A DNA stretch of 9,331 nt, taken from the NCBI GenBank assembly GCA_020058465.1, contig JAGVDZ010000156.1:1-9331 (forward strand), given 5' to 3'. Position 1 is the first letter of the stretch; each line of letters opens with the position of its first letter. The position numbers were made by a program, and so were the translations under genes. Below the pieces are notes generated by a model. The model ran no database searches. It was not told where the DNA came from and was given only the letters and a program-made list of their open reading frames with translations. This document shows positions 1 to 6,653 of the stretch, piece after piece. This stretch comes from Parachlamydiales bacterium. GTDB taxonomy: Bacteria; Chlamydiota; Chlamydiia; Chlamydiales; SM23-39.

Positions 1-424
1 CAAGATCGAAAAGGGCCTCTTGGATCACTTGTTTTATCTCCAAACACTCTGTGTCTTCTAAACTGGGTGCATGTTCCGCCCGCATCTCTAGCAAAAAAGG
101 GAGGGTGATCTCTTGTGGATCGAGCTGGAGTTCTCGACTCATACTGAGAAAGTGGCGCTGCAGATCCTTTAAGTAACGAAGGTCTGTTCTAAAAGCTCCT
201 TGTTGTTGCAGGTCCCCTTGTAAAAATAGACGCACCATGACATGCCCTCTCAAGATATGTTGAGCCACTGTATGGCGAATCTCATGTTCGAGTCCAAAAA
301 ATTCTTTCGAAGCGATCACCTGAATGTCCAGATGACGACGATTCACCGAGGCAATCTCGCAAACAACGAGCCTTTCTCGAATCACCGCTTGCTTTCTTCC
401 AAAGCCCGTCATGCTCTGCGTCAT
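1..424 (-). CDS. yicC: YicC/YloC-family endoribonuclease, N-terminal part (runs off left edge)
   Basis: An open frame starts with ATG at 424 and continues to base 1 with no stop, giving 141 codons of a protein usually near 290 residues. The N-terminus reads MTQSMTGFGR, matching the family's hallmark opening, followed by EIASVNRRHLDIQV, a leucine/glutamate-rich stretch and an RGHVMVRL segment, as in E. coli YicC. Members are reported to be endoribonucleases acting in RNA turnover; the catalytic C-terminal half lies outside the window. The start at 424 is favoured over the ATG at 412 because AAGGGG (433-438) sits 8 bases upstream. The gene follows rnhB after 61 bases in the same direction. In many bacteria yicC precedes gmk, and gmk follows rnhB in Chlamydia as I recall, so gmk is expected just left of base 1 (inference). 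Confidence 0.9.
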   Translation of the reverse strand, partial: MTQSMTGFGRKQAVIRERLVVCEIASVNRRHLDIQVIASKEFFGLEHEIRHTVAQHILRGHVMVRLFLQGDLQQQGAFRTDLRYLKDLQRHFLSMSRELQLDPQEITLPFLLEMRAEHAPSLEDTECLEIKQVIQEALFDL

Positions 425-432
425 CCAGTGCA

Positions 433-438
433 CCCCTT
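433..438 (-). promoter_or_regulatory. Ribosome binding site of the yicC-family gene
   Basis: On the minus strand AAGGGG lies 8 bases before the ATG at 424. It decides between two in-frame ATG codons (424 and 412) in favour of the first. Confidence 0.6.
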
Positions 439-485
439 ACATAATCTCATACCGAACATCACAAATAATACCAAACGTAAGAAGT

Positions 486-1124
486 CTATTCCCAGGTTGA
501 GTACGAATCCTTCTTTAAAAATGAGCGACGATGGCATGGGCTAGGTCCCAGTTTTACCAATATTTCTCGATGGAGCTTCGTAGGATAGCCTTTATGAAGG
601 TGAAAGTGGTACTCCGGATATTCTTGATGTAACTGTACCATAATCCGATCACGTGTGACCTTAGCTATGACAGAGGCAGCAGCAATGGATAAAGACTCAA
701 GATCCCCCTTCACAATCGCCATCGCCGGAATAGGGGTGACCGGGCACTGGTTGCCATCGATCAAGAGATAGTCAGGCACCATGGGTAACGCGCCGACAGC
801 TCTTTGCATAGCTAAGAGAGTCGCTTGCAAAATATTGATCTTGTCAATCTCCAAGGGAGTCGATAGGCCAATTCCGTACGCAATGCCACAATGACGTTCC
901 ATGATGTCAAAGAAAACTTGTCTTTTCCGTGGCGTCAGTCGCTTACTATCTGTCAGTCCATCGAGCTCGAAATCATCCGACAAAATACAGGCGGCAGCGA
1001 CCACGGGGCCTGCCAAAGGACCTCTCCCAGCTTCATCGATCCCAGCTACAGACCGATAGCCCAGAGCCTGTCGACCTTGTTCCCACTTTCTCGATGTAAC
1101 ACCAAACACCACAAACAACTTCAC
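486..1124 (-). CDS. rnhB: Ribonuclease HII
   Basis: This 212-residue protein is RNase HII, which cuts the RNA strand of RNA-DNA hybrids and single ribonucleotides embedded in DNA. The signature GIDEAGRGPLAGPV lies at residues 28-41. The four metal-binding acids are visible: Asp30 and Glu31, Asp123 in LIDGN, and Asp141 in VKGD; the last two are 18 residues apart, as in the E. coli enzyme. SIAAASVIAKVTRDR (146-160) and HKGYPT (177-182) are further family motifs. The start is uncertain: the annotated codon is GTG at 1124 with no good Shine-Dalgarno sequence, 15 bases after the rplS stop, so translation may be coupled to rplS. The segment RKWEQG just before the core resembles the same region of the chlamydial enzyme, so the start cannot be much further downstream. 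rnhB after rplS is a very common arrangement. Confidence 0.96.
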   Translation of the reverse strand: MKLFVVFGVTSRKWEQGRQALGYRSVAGIDEAGRGPLAGPVVAAACILSDDFELDGLTDSKRLTPRKRQVFFDIMERHCGIAYGIGLSTPLEIDKINILQATLLAMQRAVGALPMVPDYLLIDGNQCPVTPIPAMAIVKGDLESLSIAAASVIAKVTRDRIMVQLHQEYPEYHFHLHKGYPTKLHREILVKLGPSPCHRRSFLKKDSYSTWE

Positions 1125-1139
1125 ATTGGAACTGAAAGT

Positions 1140-1526
1140 TTAAGAAGATGGAGACTCAGTTTTAGCTTTACTCTCCCTGCGCTCCTTTACTTTCGATTTT
1201 TTACCGGATCTACCCTCAAGGTAGTAGAGCTTTGCTCTGCGTACTTTCCCAAGGCGGATTACCTCAATATGAGAAATCCTTGGGCTATGTAACATAAAGG
1301 TACGATTCATACCCGAACCATAAGCTGTCCGATACAACGTAAATGTTTCAGAAAGACCCGTCCCTCGTTTGGCAATGACAACCCCCGTAAAGGCCTGAAC
1401 CCTTTCTTTACCCCCCTCTTCAACGATGCGAGTATCTACACGCACCGTATCTCCCACACGAAACGAGGGCCTCCCTGACTGCTTGGCTCCCGCTTCAATT
1501 TCTTCAATCCACTGACTGCGACTCAC
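1140..1526 (-). CDS. rplS: 50S ribosomal protein L19
   Basis: This 128-residue protein is L19, which sits at the 30S-50S interface. Family landmarks in order are [11 protein letters not shown] (residues 20-30), [14 protein letters not shown], the [10 protein letters not shown] segment and [22 protein letters not shown] near the end. E. coli L19 has 115 residues; the extra length is a short Lys/Ser/Glu-rich C-terminal tail. The start is GTG at 1526, overlapping the trmD stop by 4 bases (GTGA). A strong AAGGAG lies 8 bases upstream inside trmD, supporting this start and making coupled translation likely. The order rpsP-trmD-rplS is a classical bacterial operon. Confidence 0.98.
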   Translation of the reverse strand: MSRSQWIEEIEAGAKQSGRPSFRVGDTVRVDTRIVEEGGKERVQAFTGVVIAKRGTGLSETFTLYRTAYGSGMNRTFMLHSPRISHIEVIRLGKVRRAKLYYLEGRSGKKSKVKERRESKAKTESPSS

Positions 1527-2200
1527 GTTACCTTCTCCTTCATCAAATCGGGACGAACCCGGGCTGTTTTATTGATAGCTTGCTGTTTTCTCCATGCGGC
1601 GATCTTAACATGATCTCCCTGCCATAACACCGGAGGAACAGACTTTCCTTCAAAGACCCTAGGCCTCGTGTAATGGGGCGCATCGAAAATCCCATCTTCG
1701 AAAGAATCTTGATGCGTGGCCTCGGGATGCCCCACGACGCCCGGCAAGAGTCGGACGACTGCGTCGATGAGGACCAGGGCTGCAGGACAACCTGAAGTCA
1801 AGACATAATCACCAATACTAATTTCTTCGTCCACCTCTTCTAACACCCTTTCATCTACCCCTTCATAATGACCCGACAACAAAACTAGATGTGATTTTAC
1901 AGCAAGCTCTCGACACTTTTTGGCTGTTAAGAGCTTCCCTTGGGGGGAAAGATAGACGACACACGAATCACTTCGCCGCACCGATCGAACCGCCCGCACA
2001 ACAGGACCTGCCATCATCACCATTCCAGGGCCACCTCCAAAAGGGCGATCGTCCGCCCTACGTCCCTTCTCTTCAGAAAACTGACGAATATTGAGCGACC
2101 GGAAAGAGACAATACCTTCCTTGAAAGCCCTGCCCAACAAGCTTAGAGCAAGGGGTACCTCAAAATACTCTGGAAATAGTGAAAGGACATCGATCTCCAC
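1523..2200 (-). CDS. trmD: tRNA (guanine37-N1)-methyltransferase TrmD
   Basis: TrmD uses S-adenosylmethionine to methylate G37 beside the anticodon, which prevents +1 frameshifting. The protein has 225 residues. Visible motifs are [12 protein letters not shown] (51-62), YLSPQGK (83-89), [11 protein letters not shown] (109-119) and [10 protein letters not shown] (125-134) of the trefoil-knot SAM site. [17 protein letters not shown] (164-180) contains the catalytic Asp165, and [10 protein letters not shown] leads into the C-terminal domain. The usual SGGEL after DYVL is here TSGCP (135-139), so one of two conserved glycines is serine (see findings). The start is GTG at 2200, 11 bases after the rpsP stop, with no clear Shine-Dalgarno sequence; the N-terminus [13 protein letters not shown] matches family starts well. 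The 3' end overlaps rplS by 4 bases. Confidence 0.97.
   Translation of the reverse strand: MEIDVLSLFPEYFEVPLALSLLGRAFKEGIVSFRSLNIRQFSEEKGRRADDRPFGGGPGMVMMAGPVVRAVRSVRRSDSCVVYLSPQGKLLTAKKCRELAVKSHLVLLSGHYEGVDERVLEEVDEEISIGDYVLTSGCPAALVLIDAVVRLLPGVVGHPEATHQDSFEDGIFDAPHYTRPRVFEGKSVPPVLWQGDHVKIAAWRKQQAINKTARVRPDLMKEKVT
1535..1540 (-). promoter_or_regulatory. Ribosome binding site of rplS inside the trmD 3' end
   Basis: AAGGAG on the minus strand lies 8 bases before the GTG at 1526. It supports the non-ATG start and lies within the last codons of trmD. Confidence 0.65.
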
Positions 2201-2211
2201 AGTGGCTAACT

Positions 2212-2556
2212 CTAAGACTTAGGCAAGGGTGGAGTCTGTTTCACTCGGTCCTTTCTCTTAGCTCTTCTCTTAGCCACAGCAACCACTTTTTTCTGACGTA
2301 GTTCCTTTAAAAAATCAGGAGCACTCCGTCGCACTAAAGCCGTCACAGCCTCTGAGATCGAAGCACCCACACCTACCCAATGGGCAACTCTACCCATGTC
2401 GAGACGAAACTCCTTATCATCCTTCCCAGCCGGATCATACCAACCCAATCTCTCGATATACTTACCATCTCGAGGGGATCTTTCATCAGCAAGAACAATC
2501 CGAAAATTTCTTCTACCTGTGACCCCTTGCTGTCTCATACGAATTACAAGCGCCAT
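2212..2556 (-). CDS. rpsP: 30S ribosomal protein S16
   Basis: This 114-residue protein is S16, needed for 30S assembly. The N-terminal core is diagnostic: MALVIRMRQQGVTGRRNFRIV, then ADERSPRDGKYIERLGWYDP (24-43) and a region ending in SEAVTALVRRSAPDFLKE. The core is about 82 residues in E. coli; here a Lys/Arg-rich tail adds some 30, comparable to the longer chlamydial S16 as I remember it. The start is ATG at 2556, with AAGAAGG (2563-2569) 6 bases upstream. It lies 20 bases after ffh and 11 bases before trmD, in the conserved ffh-rpsP-trmD-rplS order. Confidence 0.98.
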   Translation of the reverse strand: MALVIRMRQQGVTGRRNFRIVLADERSPRDGKYIERLGWYDPAGKDDKEFRLDMGRVAHWVGVGASISEAVTALVRRSAPDFLKELRQKKVVAVAKRRAKRKDRVKQTPPLPKS

Positions 2557-2562
2557 GTATTA

Positions 2563-2569
2563 CCTTCTT
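2563..2569 (-). promoter_or_regulatory. Ribosome binding site of rpsP
   Basis: AAGAAGG on the minus strand, 6 bases before the ATG at 2556, lies in the 20-base ffh-rpsP gap. Confidence 0.6.
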
Positions 2570-2576
2570 ATTTAGT

Positions 2577-3902
2577 TCACTTTGGAAAAATCTCCATACC
2601 TTTCAATTTTTTCTTCATTGAAGGCATGTCCTTAAAGAGCTTTTTCGCCTGTTTAAAATTATTCACAAGTCTGCCTACTTGGTCGAAAGGAACCCCACTA
2701 CCTTTAGCAATTCTCTTTTTCCTTGCAATGCAAAGTTCCACTTTTTCTGACCTCTCGTCAGGAGTCATCGAATAAATCAAAGCTTCCATCTGCCGAAATT
2801 GTCCATCCGATACATCAGTGTCGAATAAAGAACCCACCTGAGGAATCATCTTTAAAAGCCCACTCAGAGAACCCATCTTTTTCAAGCGCCCCATCTGCTT
2901 GAGGTAGTCTGTGTAGGTGAATGAAGCCGTCAGAAGCTTCTCTTTCATCTCCAACGACTGCTCTTCATCGAAATGTTCCTTGGCTTTTTTGACCAAGTTA
3001 ACAACATCACCCATCCCTAAAATTCTATCGGCCATCGATTTAGGGTGAAATAACTGGAGATCTTCAATCGCCTCTCCAACCCCTTCAAACTTCAACGGCT
3101 TGCCCGTTACATCAAAAATCGAAAGAGCACATCCCGCGCGAGCATCTCCATCTAGCATGGTGAGAATGGAGCCTGTAATACCCACTTTTCGATCAAACTC
3201 TAACACTGTGTTCACCGCGTCCTGCCCAAGCGTTGCATTGGCAACAAAAAGGACCTCCTGAGGTGTCACTTTCTTTTTTAAGATCGCCAACTCTTCCATG
3301 AGATCTTCATCAAGATGAAGCCTTCCTGCAGTGTCGAAAAGCACCACTTGATACCCTCTCTCCTTGGCATAAGAAAAGGCCTTCTCTGCTACAACAAGAG
3401 GATCCCGTTCATGATCCAGCGAGAACAAGTCGAGACCTGCTTTTTCAGAAAGAACCCGTAGCTGCTGCACGGCCCCCGGCCTTTGCAAATCACAAGCCAC
3501 TGTCAATATTTTTTTACGAGGAAAGTGTTTAACAATGTAGCGACCCAGTTTGGCCACTGTTGTTGTTTTACCCGCCCCCTGAAGACCACATACCATGATG
3601 CTCGATAAAGGCCCCTGAAGAGAGAGTACCGATTCTTGACTTCCCATCAAAGAGACAAGCTCTTCATGAATAAGCTCAATAAACTGCTCACCTGGCCGAA
3701 CACCCTTTAAAAGGGCGCCTCCAAGGATTCGTTCTTTCACCCTTTTGACAAATCGACTTGCCACTTGGTACTGCACATCAGCCTCAAGCAAGGCCAAGCG
3801 AACTTCACGAACCGCCGCTGCAATGTTATCTTCGGTTAAGTACTTCCGACTTGGCAGCAGAGCGGCCAGCTTTTGCAGTTTAGAGGTAAGACCTTGAAAC
3901 AT
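2577..3902 (-). CDS. ffh: Signal recognition particle protein Ffh (SRP54 homologue)
   Basis: Ffh binds the SRP RNA and the signal sequences of nascent membrane and secreted proteins, and docks with FtsY at the membrane. The 441 residues show the helical N domain (about 1-90) and the G domain (about 100-295). The G domain carries the P-loop GLQGAGKTT (106-114), ACDLQRPGAVQQL (137-149), DTAGR (190-194) and GVGE (275-278). The methionine-rich M domain follows (about 320-441) with RIAKGSG (397-403) and a Met/Lys-rich tail. The guanine-recognition motif normally TKLD reads TMLD (248-251), and GQDAVN is preceded by ANATL where DAMT is usual; otherwise it looks intact. The start is ATG at 3902; only a distant AAAGGG lies upstream. 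It sits 42 bases after prmC and 20 before rpsP. Confidence 0.97.
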   Translation of the reverse strand: MFQGLTSKLQKLAALLPSRKYLTEDNIAAAVREVRLALLEADVQYQVASRFVKRVKERILGGALLKGVRPGEQFIELIHEELVSLMGSQESVLSLQGPLSSIMVCGLQGAGKTTTVAKLGRYIVKHFPRKKILTVACDLQRPGAVQQLRVLSEKAGLDLFSLDHERDPLVVAEKAFSYAKERGYQVVLFDTAGRLHLDEDLMEELAILKKKVTPQEVLFVANATLGQDAVNTVLEFDRKVGITGSILTMLDGDARAGCALSIFDVTGKPLKFEGVGEAIEDLQLFHPKSMADRILGMGDVVNLVKKAKEHFDEEQSLEMKEKLLTASFTYTDYLKQMGRLKKMGSLSGLLKMIPQVGSLFDTDVSDGQFRQMEALIYSMTPDERSEKVELCIARKKRIAKGSGVPFDQVGRLVNNFKQAKKLFKDMPSMKKKLKGMEIFPK

Positions 3903-3944
3903 ATGCCTGATAAACCCTTTCCGAGGGAGAGAGCATAACTGAAT

Positions 3945-4781
3945 CTAGGAGAGGGCTTCAAGGAAAAAGAAGCGATCCACTCCAGCTAGATCTTGATAGA
4001 CCTTCTTTTGCCTCCAAAATATGGGAGAAAAAAATTTTGTAACAACATCCAACTGACCTATCCCTAACTCCAATGCCAAAACACCACCTGGTCGAAGAAA
4101 AGCGATCACCTCTTCAGCAAGTCTGCGGTATAGATCGAGCCCATCTTCACCCCCAAACAAGGCCAGCTCGGGCTCAAATTCAACCACAGAGCGATCAAGA
4201 CGGTCCCGATCTCGAAGAGCTACGTAAGGGGGGTTCACCACAATCATATCGGCCATTTCACCTTGAAATGGCTGTAAAAAGTCTCCTTGGACGATTCGAA
4301 CATCGAGGTCATAGCGGTCGCGATTATGTTTGGCAATTTTAAGGGCATCCCCACAAATATCCGACAATGTCACTGCCAATCTAGGGCAATGATATTTCAA
4401 AGCAAGACCAAGGCACCCACTTCCTGTGCAAACGTCCCAAAGGGTCCACCCTTGCTGTCTTGTCTCAATATACTTCAAAACAAGCTCCCACAGAAGCTCT
4501 GTCTCAGGCCTCGGGATCAGTACAGAGCGTCCAACTGCAATATCTAAGCCCCCGAAAGGGACAAAACCGATCAGGTAAGCTAACGGTTCACCCTGGTCTA
4601 GCCTCTCGAGCCCTTCTTCAAACTGTAAGATCCTTGCTTCATCAAAAGATCGCTCGAGCACCCAAGGCAAATCGGCAAGAGAGCACGAAGCTACGTGAGC
4701 TAACCAACGTAGCCTTTCAACTCTCTCCATCCCATCAAAGGAGTCGACGACATATCGATAATAGCCGCACAAAAGGCTCAT
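3945..4781 (-). CDS. prmC: Peptide chain release factor N5-glutamine methyltransferase PrmC (HemK)
   Basis: PrmC methylates the glutamine of the GGQ motif in release factors RF1 and RF2, which makes peptide release efficient. The 278 residues contain a helical N-terminal substrate domain (about 1-80) and a Rossmann methyltransferase domain. The latter has IPRPETE (89-95), the SAM loop DVCTGSGCLG (116-125) and the catalytic NPPY (183-186). The ATG at 4781 overlaps the TGA of prfA by 4 bases (ATGA), and no separate Shine-Dalgarno sequence is evident, so translation is probably coupled. Its substrate RF1 is encoded immediately upstream, a widespread pairing. The older name hemK is misleading: there is no role in haem synthesis. 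Confidence 0.97.
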   Translation of the reverse strand: MSLLCGYYRYVVDSFDGMERVERLRWLAHVASCSLADLPWVLERSFDEARILQFEEGLERLDQGEPLAYLIGFVPFGGLDIAVGRSVLIPRPETELLWELVLKYIETRQQGWTLWDVCTGSGCLGLALKYHCPRLAVTLSDICGDALKIAKHNRDRYDLDVRIVQGDFLQPFQGEMADMIVVNPPYVALRDRDRLDRSVVEFEPELALFGGEDGLDLYRRLAEEVIAFLRPGGVLALELGIGQLDVVTKFFSPIFWRQKKVYQDLAGVDRFFFLEALS

Positions 4782-5842
4782 TGAAGCTTTTGCTCATAGA
4801 AATATTGAATCAGAGGAAGAATCAAAAGGTCCAGCTCCCCTTCCATAAATCGGTCTAAATTATAGATCGTCAAAGAAATACGGTGATCTGTAACACGATT
4901 TTGAGGGAAGTTATAAGTACGAATCCGCCCTGAGCGATCTCCACTTCCCACCTGTTGTTGACGCAACGATGAAGTCTTTTCTGCTTCAGATCTTCTTTTC
5001 TCTTCGGAGATCTTCGCCAACAAAAGTCTCATCGCCTTTTCCTTGTTCTTATGCTGACTCCGTTCATCTTGACATGCCACAACGATACCTGTCGGCAAAT
5101 GGGTCAATCTAACAGCTGAATCGGTTCGATTGACATGCTGTCCTCCAGCTCCAGACGCCCTATAAGTATCGACTCTGAGATCCTTATCTTCGATGACAAC
5201 CATTTCATCATCAGAAGGCTCAAGAAGAATTGCCACTGTCACAGCTGAGGTATGAATACGACCCTGCGTTTCGGTCGCAGGAACCCTTTGCACTCGATGA
5301 ATCCCCGCCTCATATTGCATACAGCGGTGAACCTGATCCCCTGATAATGAAACGATGTACTCTTTATAGCCTCCAAGCTCTGACTCCGAACTCGACAACA
5401 ACTCGACAGCCCATCCCTTCTGAACAGCATAATTGCGATACATTCTAGCACAATCGGCCACAAAAAGAGCGGCCTCATCCCCCCCTGTTCCAGCACGGAG
5501 CTCTAGAATAATACTCCGACTGTCTAAGGGATCGGGAGGGATCAGCAAAAATTCAACTTTCTGACGAAGAGTCTCTTGTTTCTTTCGAAGCAAGCCCGCC
5601 TCTGCTTCGAGAAAGTCTTTCATAGCCAGATCTGTCTCCTCGATCTGCAAGAGCTCATACTCCCGCAGCTCCTTGTCAACAGAGAGCAGCGACTCCCAAG
5701 TCTCTTTTAGCGAAGAAAGATAGGCAAACTCTTGAGATAACTTGCGATACAAGGGCTGATTTTGAAGAACCTCAAAAGAGGCAAGCTCTTCCTCCAACCT
5801 CCCCAGGCGGGACAAAAGACGTTGCAACTTACTTTCAATCAA
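4778..5842 (-). CDS. prfA: Peptide chain release factor 1
   Basis: RF1 recognises UAA and UAG stop codons and triggers peptide release. The 354 residues begin with a coiled-coil-like N-terminal domain (about 1-100), followed by ELRAGTGGDEAALF (114-127). VQRVPATETQGR (184-195) carries the PAT tripeptide at 188-190 that distinguishes RF1 from the SPF of RF2. The catalytic loop is GAGGQHVNRTDSA (231-243) with GGQ at 233-235. The C-terminal GSGDRSGRIRTYNFPQNR is also typical. The start is TTG at 5842, overlapping the rpmE stop (TTGA); no in-frame ATG nearby gives a better N-terminus. prmC, whose product methylates Gln235, overlaps the 3' end. Confidence 0.97.
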   Translation of the reverse strand: MIESKLQRLLSRLGRLEEELASFEVLQNQPLYRKLSQEFAYLSSLKETWESLLSVDKELREYELLQIEETDLAMKDFLEAEAGLLRKKQETLRQKVEFLLIPPDPLDSRSIILELRAGTGGDEAALFVADCARMYRNYAVQKGWAVELLSSSESELGGYKEYIVSLSGDQVHRCMQYEAGIHRVQRVPATETQGRIHTSAVTVAILLEPSDDEMVVIEDKDLRVDTYRASGAGGQHVNRTDSAVRLTHLPTGIVVACQDERSQHKNKEKAMRLLLAKISEEKRRSEAEKTSSLRQQQVGSGDRSGRIRTYNFPQNRVTDHRISLTIYNLDRFMEGELDLLILPLIQYFYEQKLQ

Positions 5843-6156
5843 GATCGCTTTTGCCTTTTCGTCTTCTTCACAGTCAACTCAGCTTGCTTTGCCTGAGCTC
5901 TTTGAAGCTCTTCACTCTTTCTTTTGTATTTTTTCTGAAACTTGTCAATATGCCCCTCAGCATCGATCAAGTCATCAGACCCTCTAAAAAAAGGGTGGGA
6001 TGAAGAGGAGATGGGCACACGCACCACGGGATAGTCTTTTCCTTCAAATTTTTCCTTTTCAGACGGGCGAAGAGTGCTCCCGATAAGGTACTTTGTCCCT
6101 GTTGCTGAATCGACAAACAAAACTTCTTGAAACGACGGATGGAGATTTTCTTTCAT
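5839..6156 (-). CDS. rpmE: 50S ribosomal protein L31, type B (zinc-free)
   Basis: This 105-residue protein is L31, a late-joining 50S protein bridging to the 30S head. HPSFQEVLFVDSATGTKYLIGS at the N-terminus, EGKDYPVVRVPISSSSHPFF in the middle and DAEGHIDKFQKKY (65-77) are family landmarks of the B type. There is no cysteine, so the zinc-binding form is excluded. The remaining C-terminus is a Lys/Arg/Gln-rich tail, similar in character to the long tail of chlamydial L31. The start is ATG at 6156 with AAGGGA (6161-6166) 4 bases upstream. It is the first gene of the large minus-strand cluster and overlaps prfA by 4 bases. Confidence 0.95.
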   Translation of the reverse strand: MKENLHPSFQEVLFVDSATGTKYLIGSTLRPSEKEKFEGKDYPVVRVPISSSSHPFFRGSDDLIDAEGHIDKFQKKYKRKSEELQRAQAKQAELTVKKTKRQKRS

Positions 6157-6160
6157 ATAT

Positions 6161-6166
6161 TCCCTT
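6161..6166 (-). promoter_or_regulatory. Ribosome binding site of rpmE
   Basis: AAGGGA on the minus strand lies 4 bases before the ATG at 6156. I found no convincing -35/-10 pair for the operon in 6167-6275; the best pair (CTGACC and TTTAAG) would place the transcript start inside this site. Confidence 0.55.
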
Positions 6167-6275
6167 AAATCACAAGTGAAAGGCTAGGTCAGGGGCCCAC
6201 CTCACCACTGTTCACCTAAGCTTTCAGGACTCTTCTTTCCTAAAAAAATCTCAATCATGAAAGGCCAAGTACTGG

Positions 6276-6304
6276 AAAAAACTCACCTGTGAGGCAGGCC
6301 TGAG
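6276..6304 (-). terminator. Likely intrinsic terminator of the tadA / small-protein transcript
   Basis: On the minus strand CTCA, a GG bulge, CCTG, the loop CCTCA, then CAGG and TGAG form an 8-bp stem with one 2-base bulge. Six T residues (6281-6276) follow directly. It lies 84 bases after the stop at 6388 and 119 bases before rpmE, so it would separate the two minus-strand units. Confidence 0.55.
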
Positions 6305-6361
6305 GGGCCCATTGTAAAAGATCTCTCCTGATTAGAGCAACTTCTAAAGCATCATCGCCCC

Positions 6362-6389
6362 TCCTCTTGCAAAAGAGGATTTCTTTTTT
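6362..6389 (+). terminator. Terminator-shaped hairpin on the plus strand, no plus-strand gene seen
   Basis: TCCTCTT (6362-6368), the loop GCAA and AAGAGGA (6373-6379) form a perfect 7-bp stem, followed by TTTCTTTTTT (6380-6389). That is an intrinsic terminator layout for plus-strand transcription, although all genes around it are on the minus strand. Read on the minus strand the hairpin starts 8 bases after a stop codon and has no T run. Confidence 0.35.
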
Positions 6390-6609
6390 AGGGCTTCTGC
6401 TGCATCGACAAGAAAGCATCCGCTGACAAAAGTCCGTGCAACACCCCCTCTTCATAACGAAATAAAGGGTGCATTTCAAGCTCCGGGAAATCGTTGGGTT
6501 GCCAAAGATCATCTTCAACTGCCTGGGGCACAATTCGACGAGCCACCTCCAATAATTTTTTCTTCTGATAAATAATCATGTCTCTTAGAGGGCCTTGATT
6601 CGTCATCAT
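6388..6609 (-). CDS. Small protein of unknown function downstream of tadA
   Basis: This 73-residue protein has no function I recognise. The start is one of two adjacent ATG codons (6609 or 6606) without a clear Shine-Dalgarno sequence, 44 bases after the tadA stop. The sequence is protein-like: a basic amphipathic stretch (IIYQKKKLLEVARRIVP, 13-29), then an acidic, proline-rich part with EDDLWQPNDFPELE and a YEEGVLHGLL segment. No signal peptide or membrane segment is apparent. In C. trachomatis a small hypothetical gene (CT845, from memory) sits next to tadA, and this is a likely counterpart. A second frame over the same bases (6255-6533) is Cys/Arg-rich and much less credible. A possible +1 shift at the stop is discussed in the findings. 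Confidence 0.65.
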   Translation of the reverse strand: MMTNQGPLRDMIIYQKKKLLEVARRIVPQAVEDDLWQPNDFPELEMHPLFRYEEGVLHGLLSADAFLSMQQKP

Positions 6610-6653
6610 CGTACCAAATATCAGATCTCAGTAGAGGCGCATCGCGAATGGTA

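Noticed and set aside
242..544. A 100-codon plus-strand frame
   Set aside because: It is antisense to the yicC-family gene and the end of rnhB, both of which show clear family motifs.
6202..6258. An 18-codon frame (MIEIFLGKKSPESLGEQW) between the small gene and rpmE
   Set aside because: It is too short and has no ribosome binding site, so it cannot be told from chance.
6255..6533. A 92-codon minus-strand frame overlapping the small unknown gene
   Set aside because: Its N-terminal half is Cys/Arg-rich and reads as the shifted frame of the more credible 73-residue protein; only its tail is considered, as a frameshift product.
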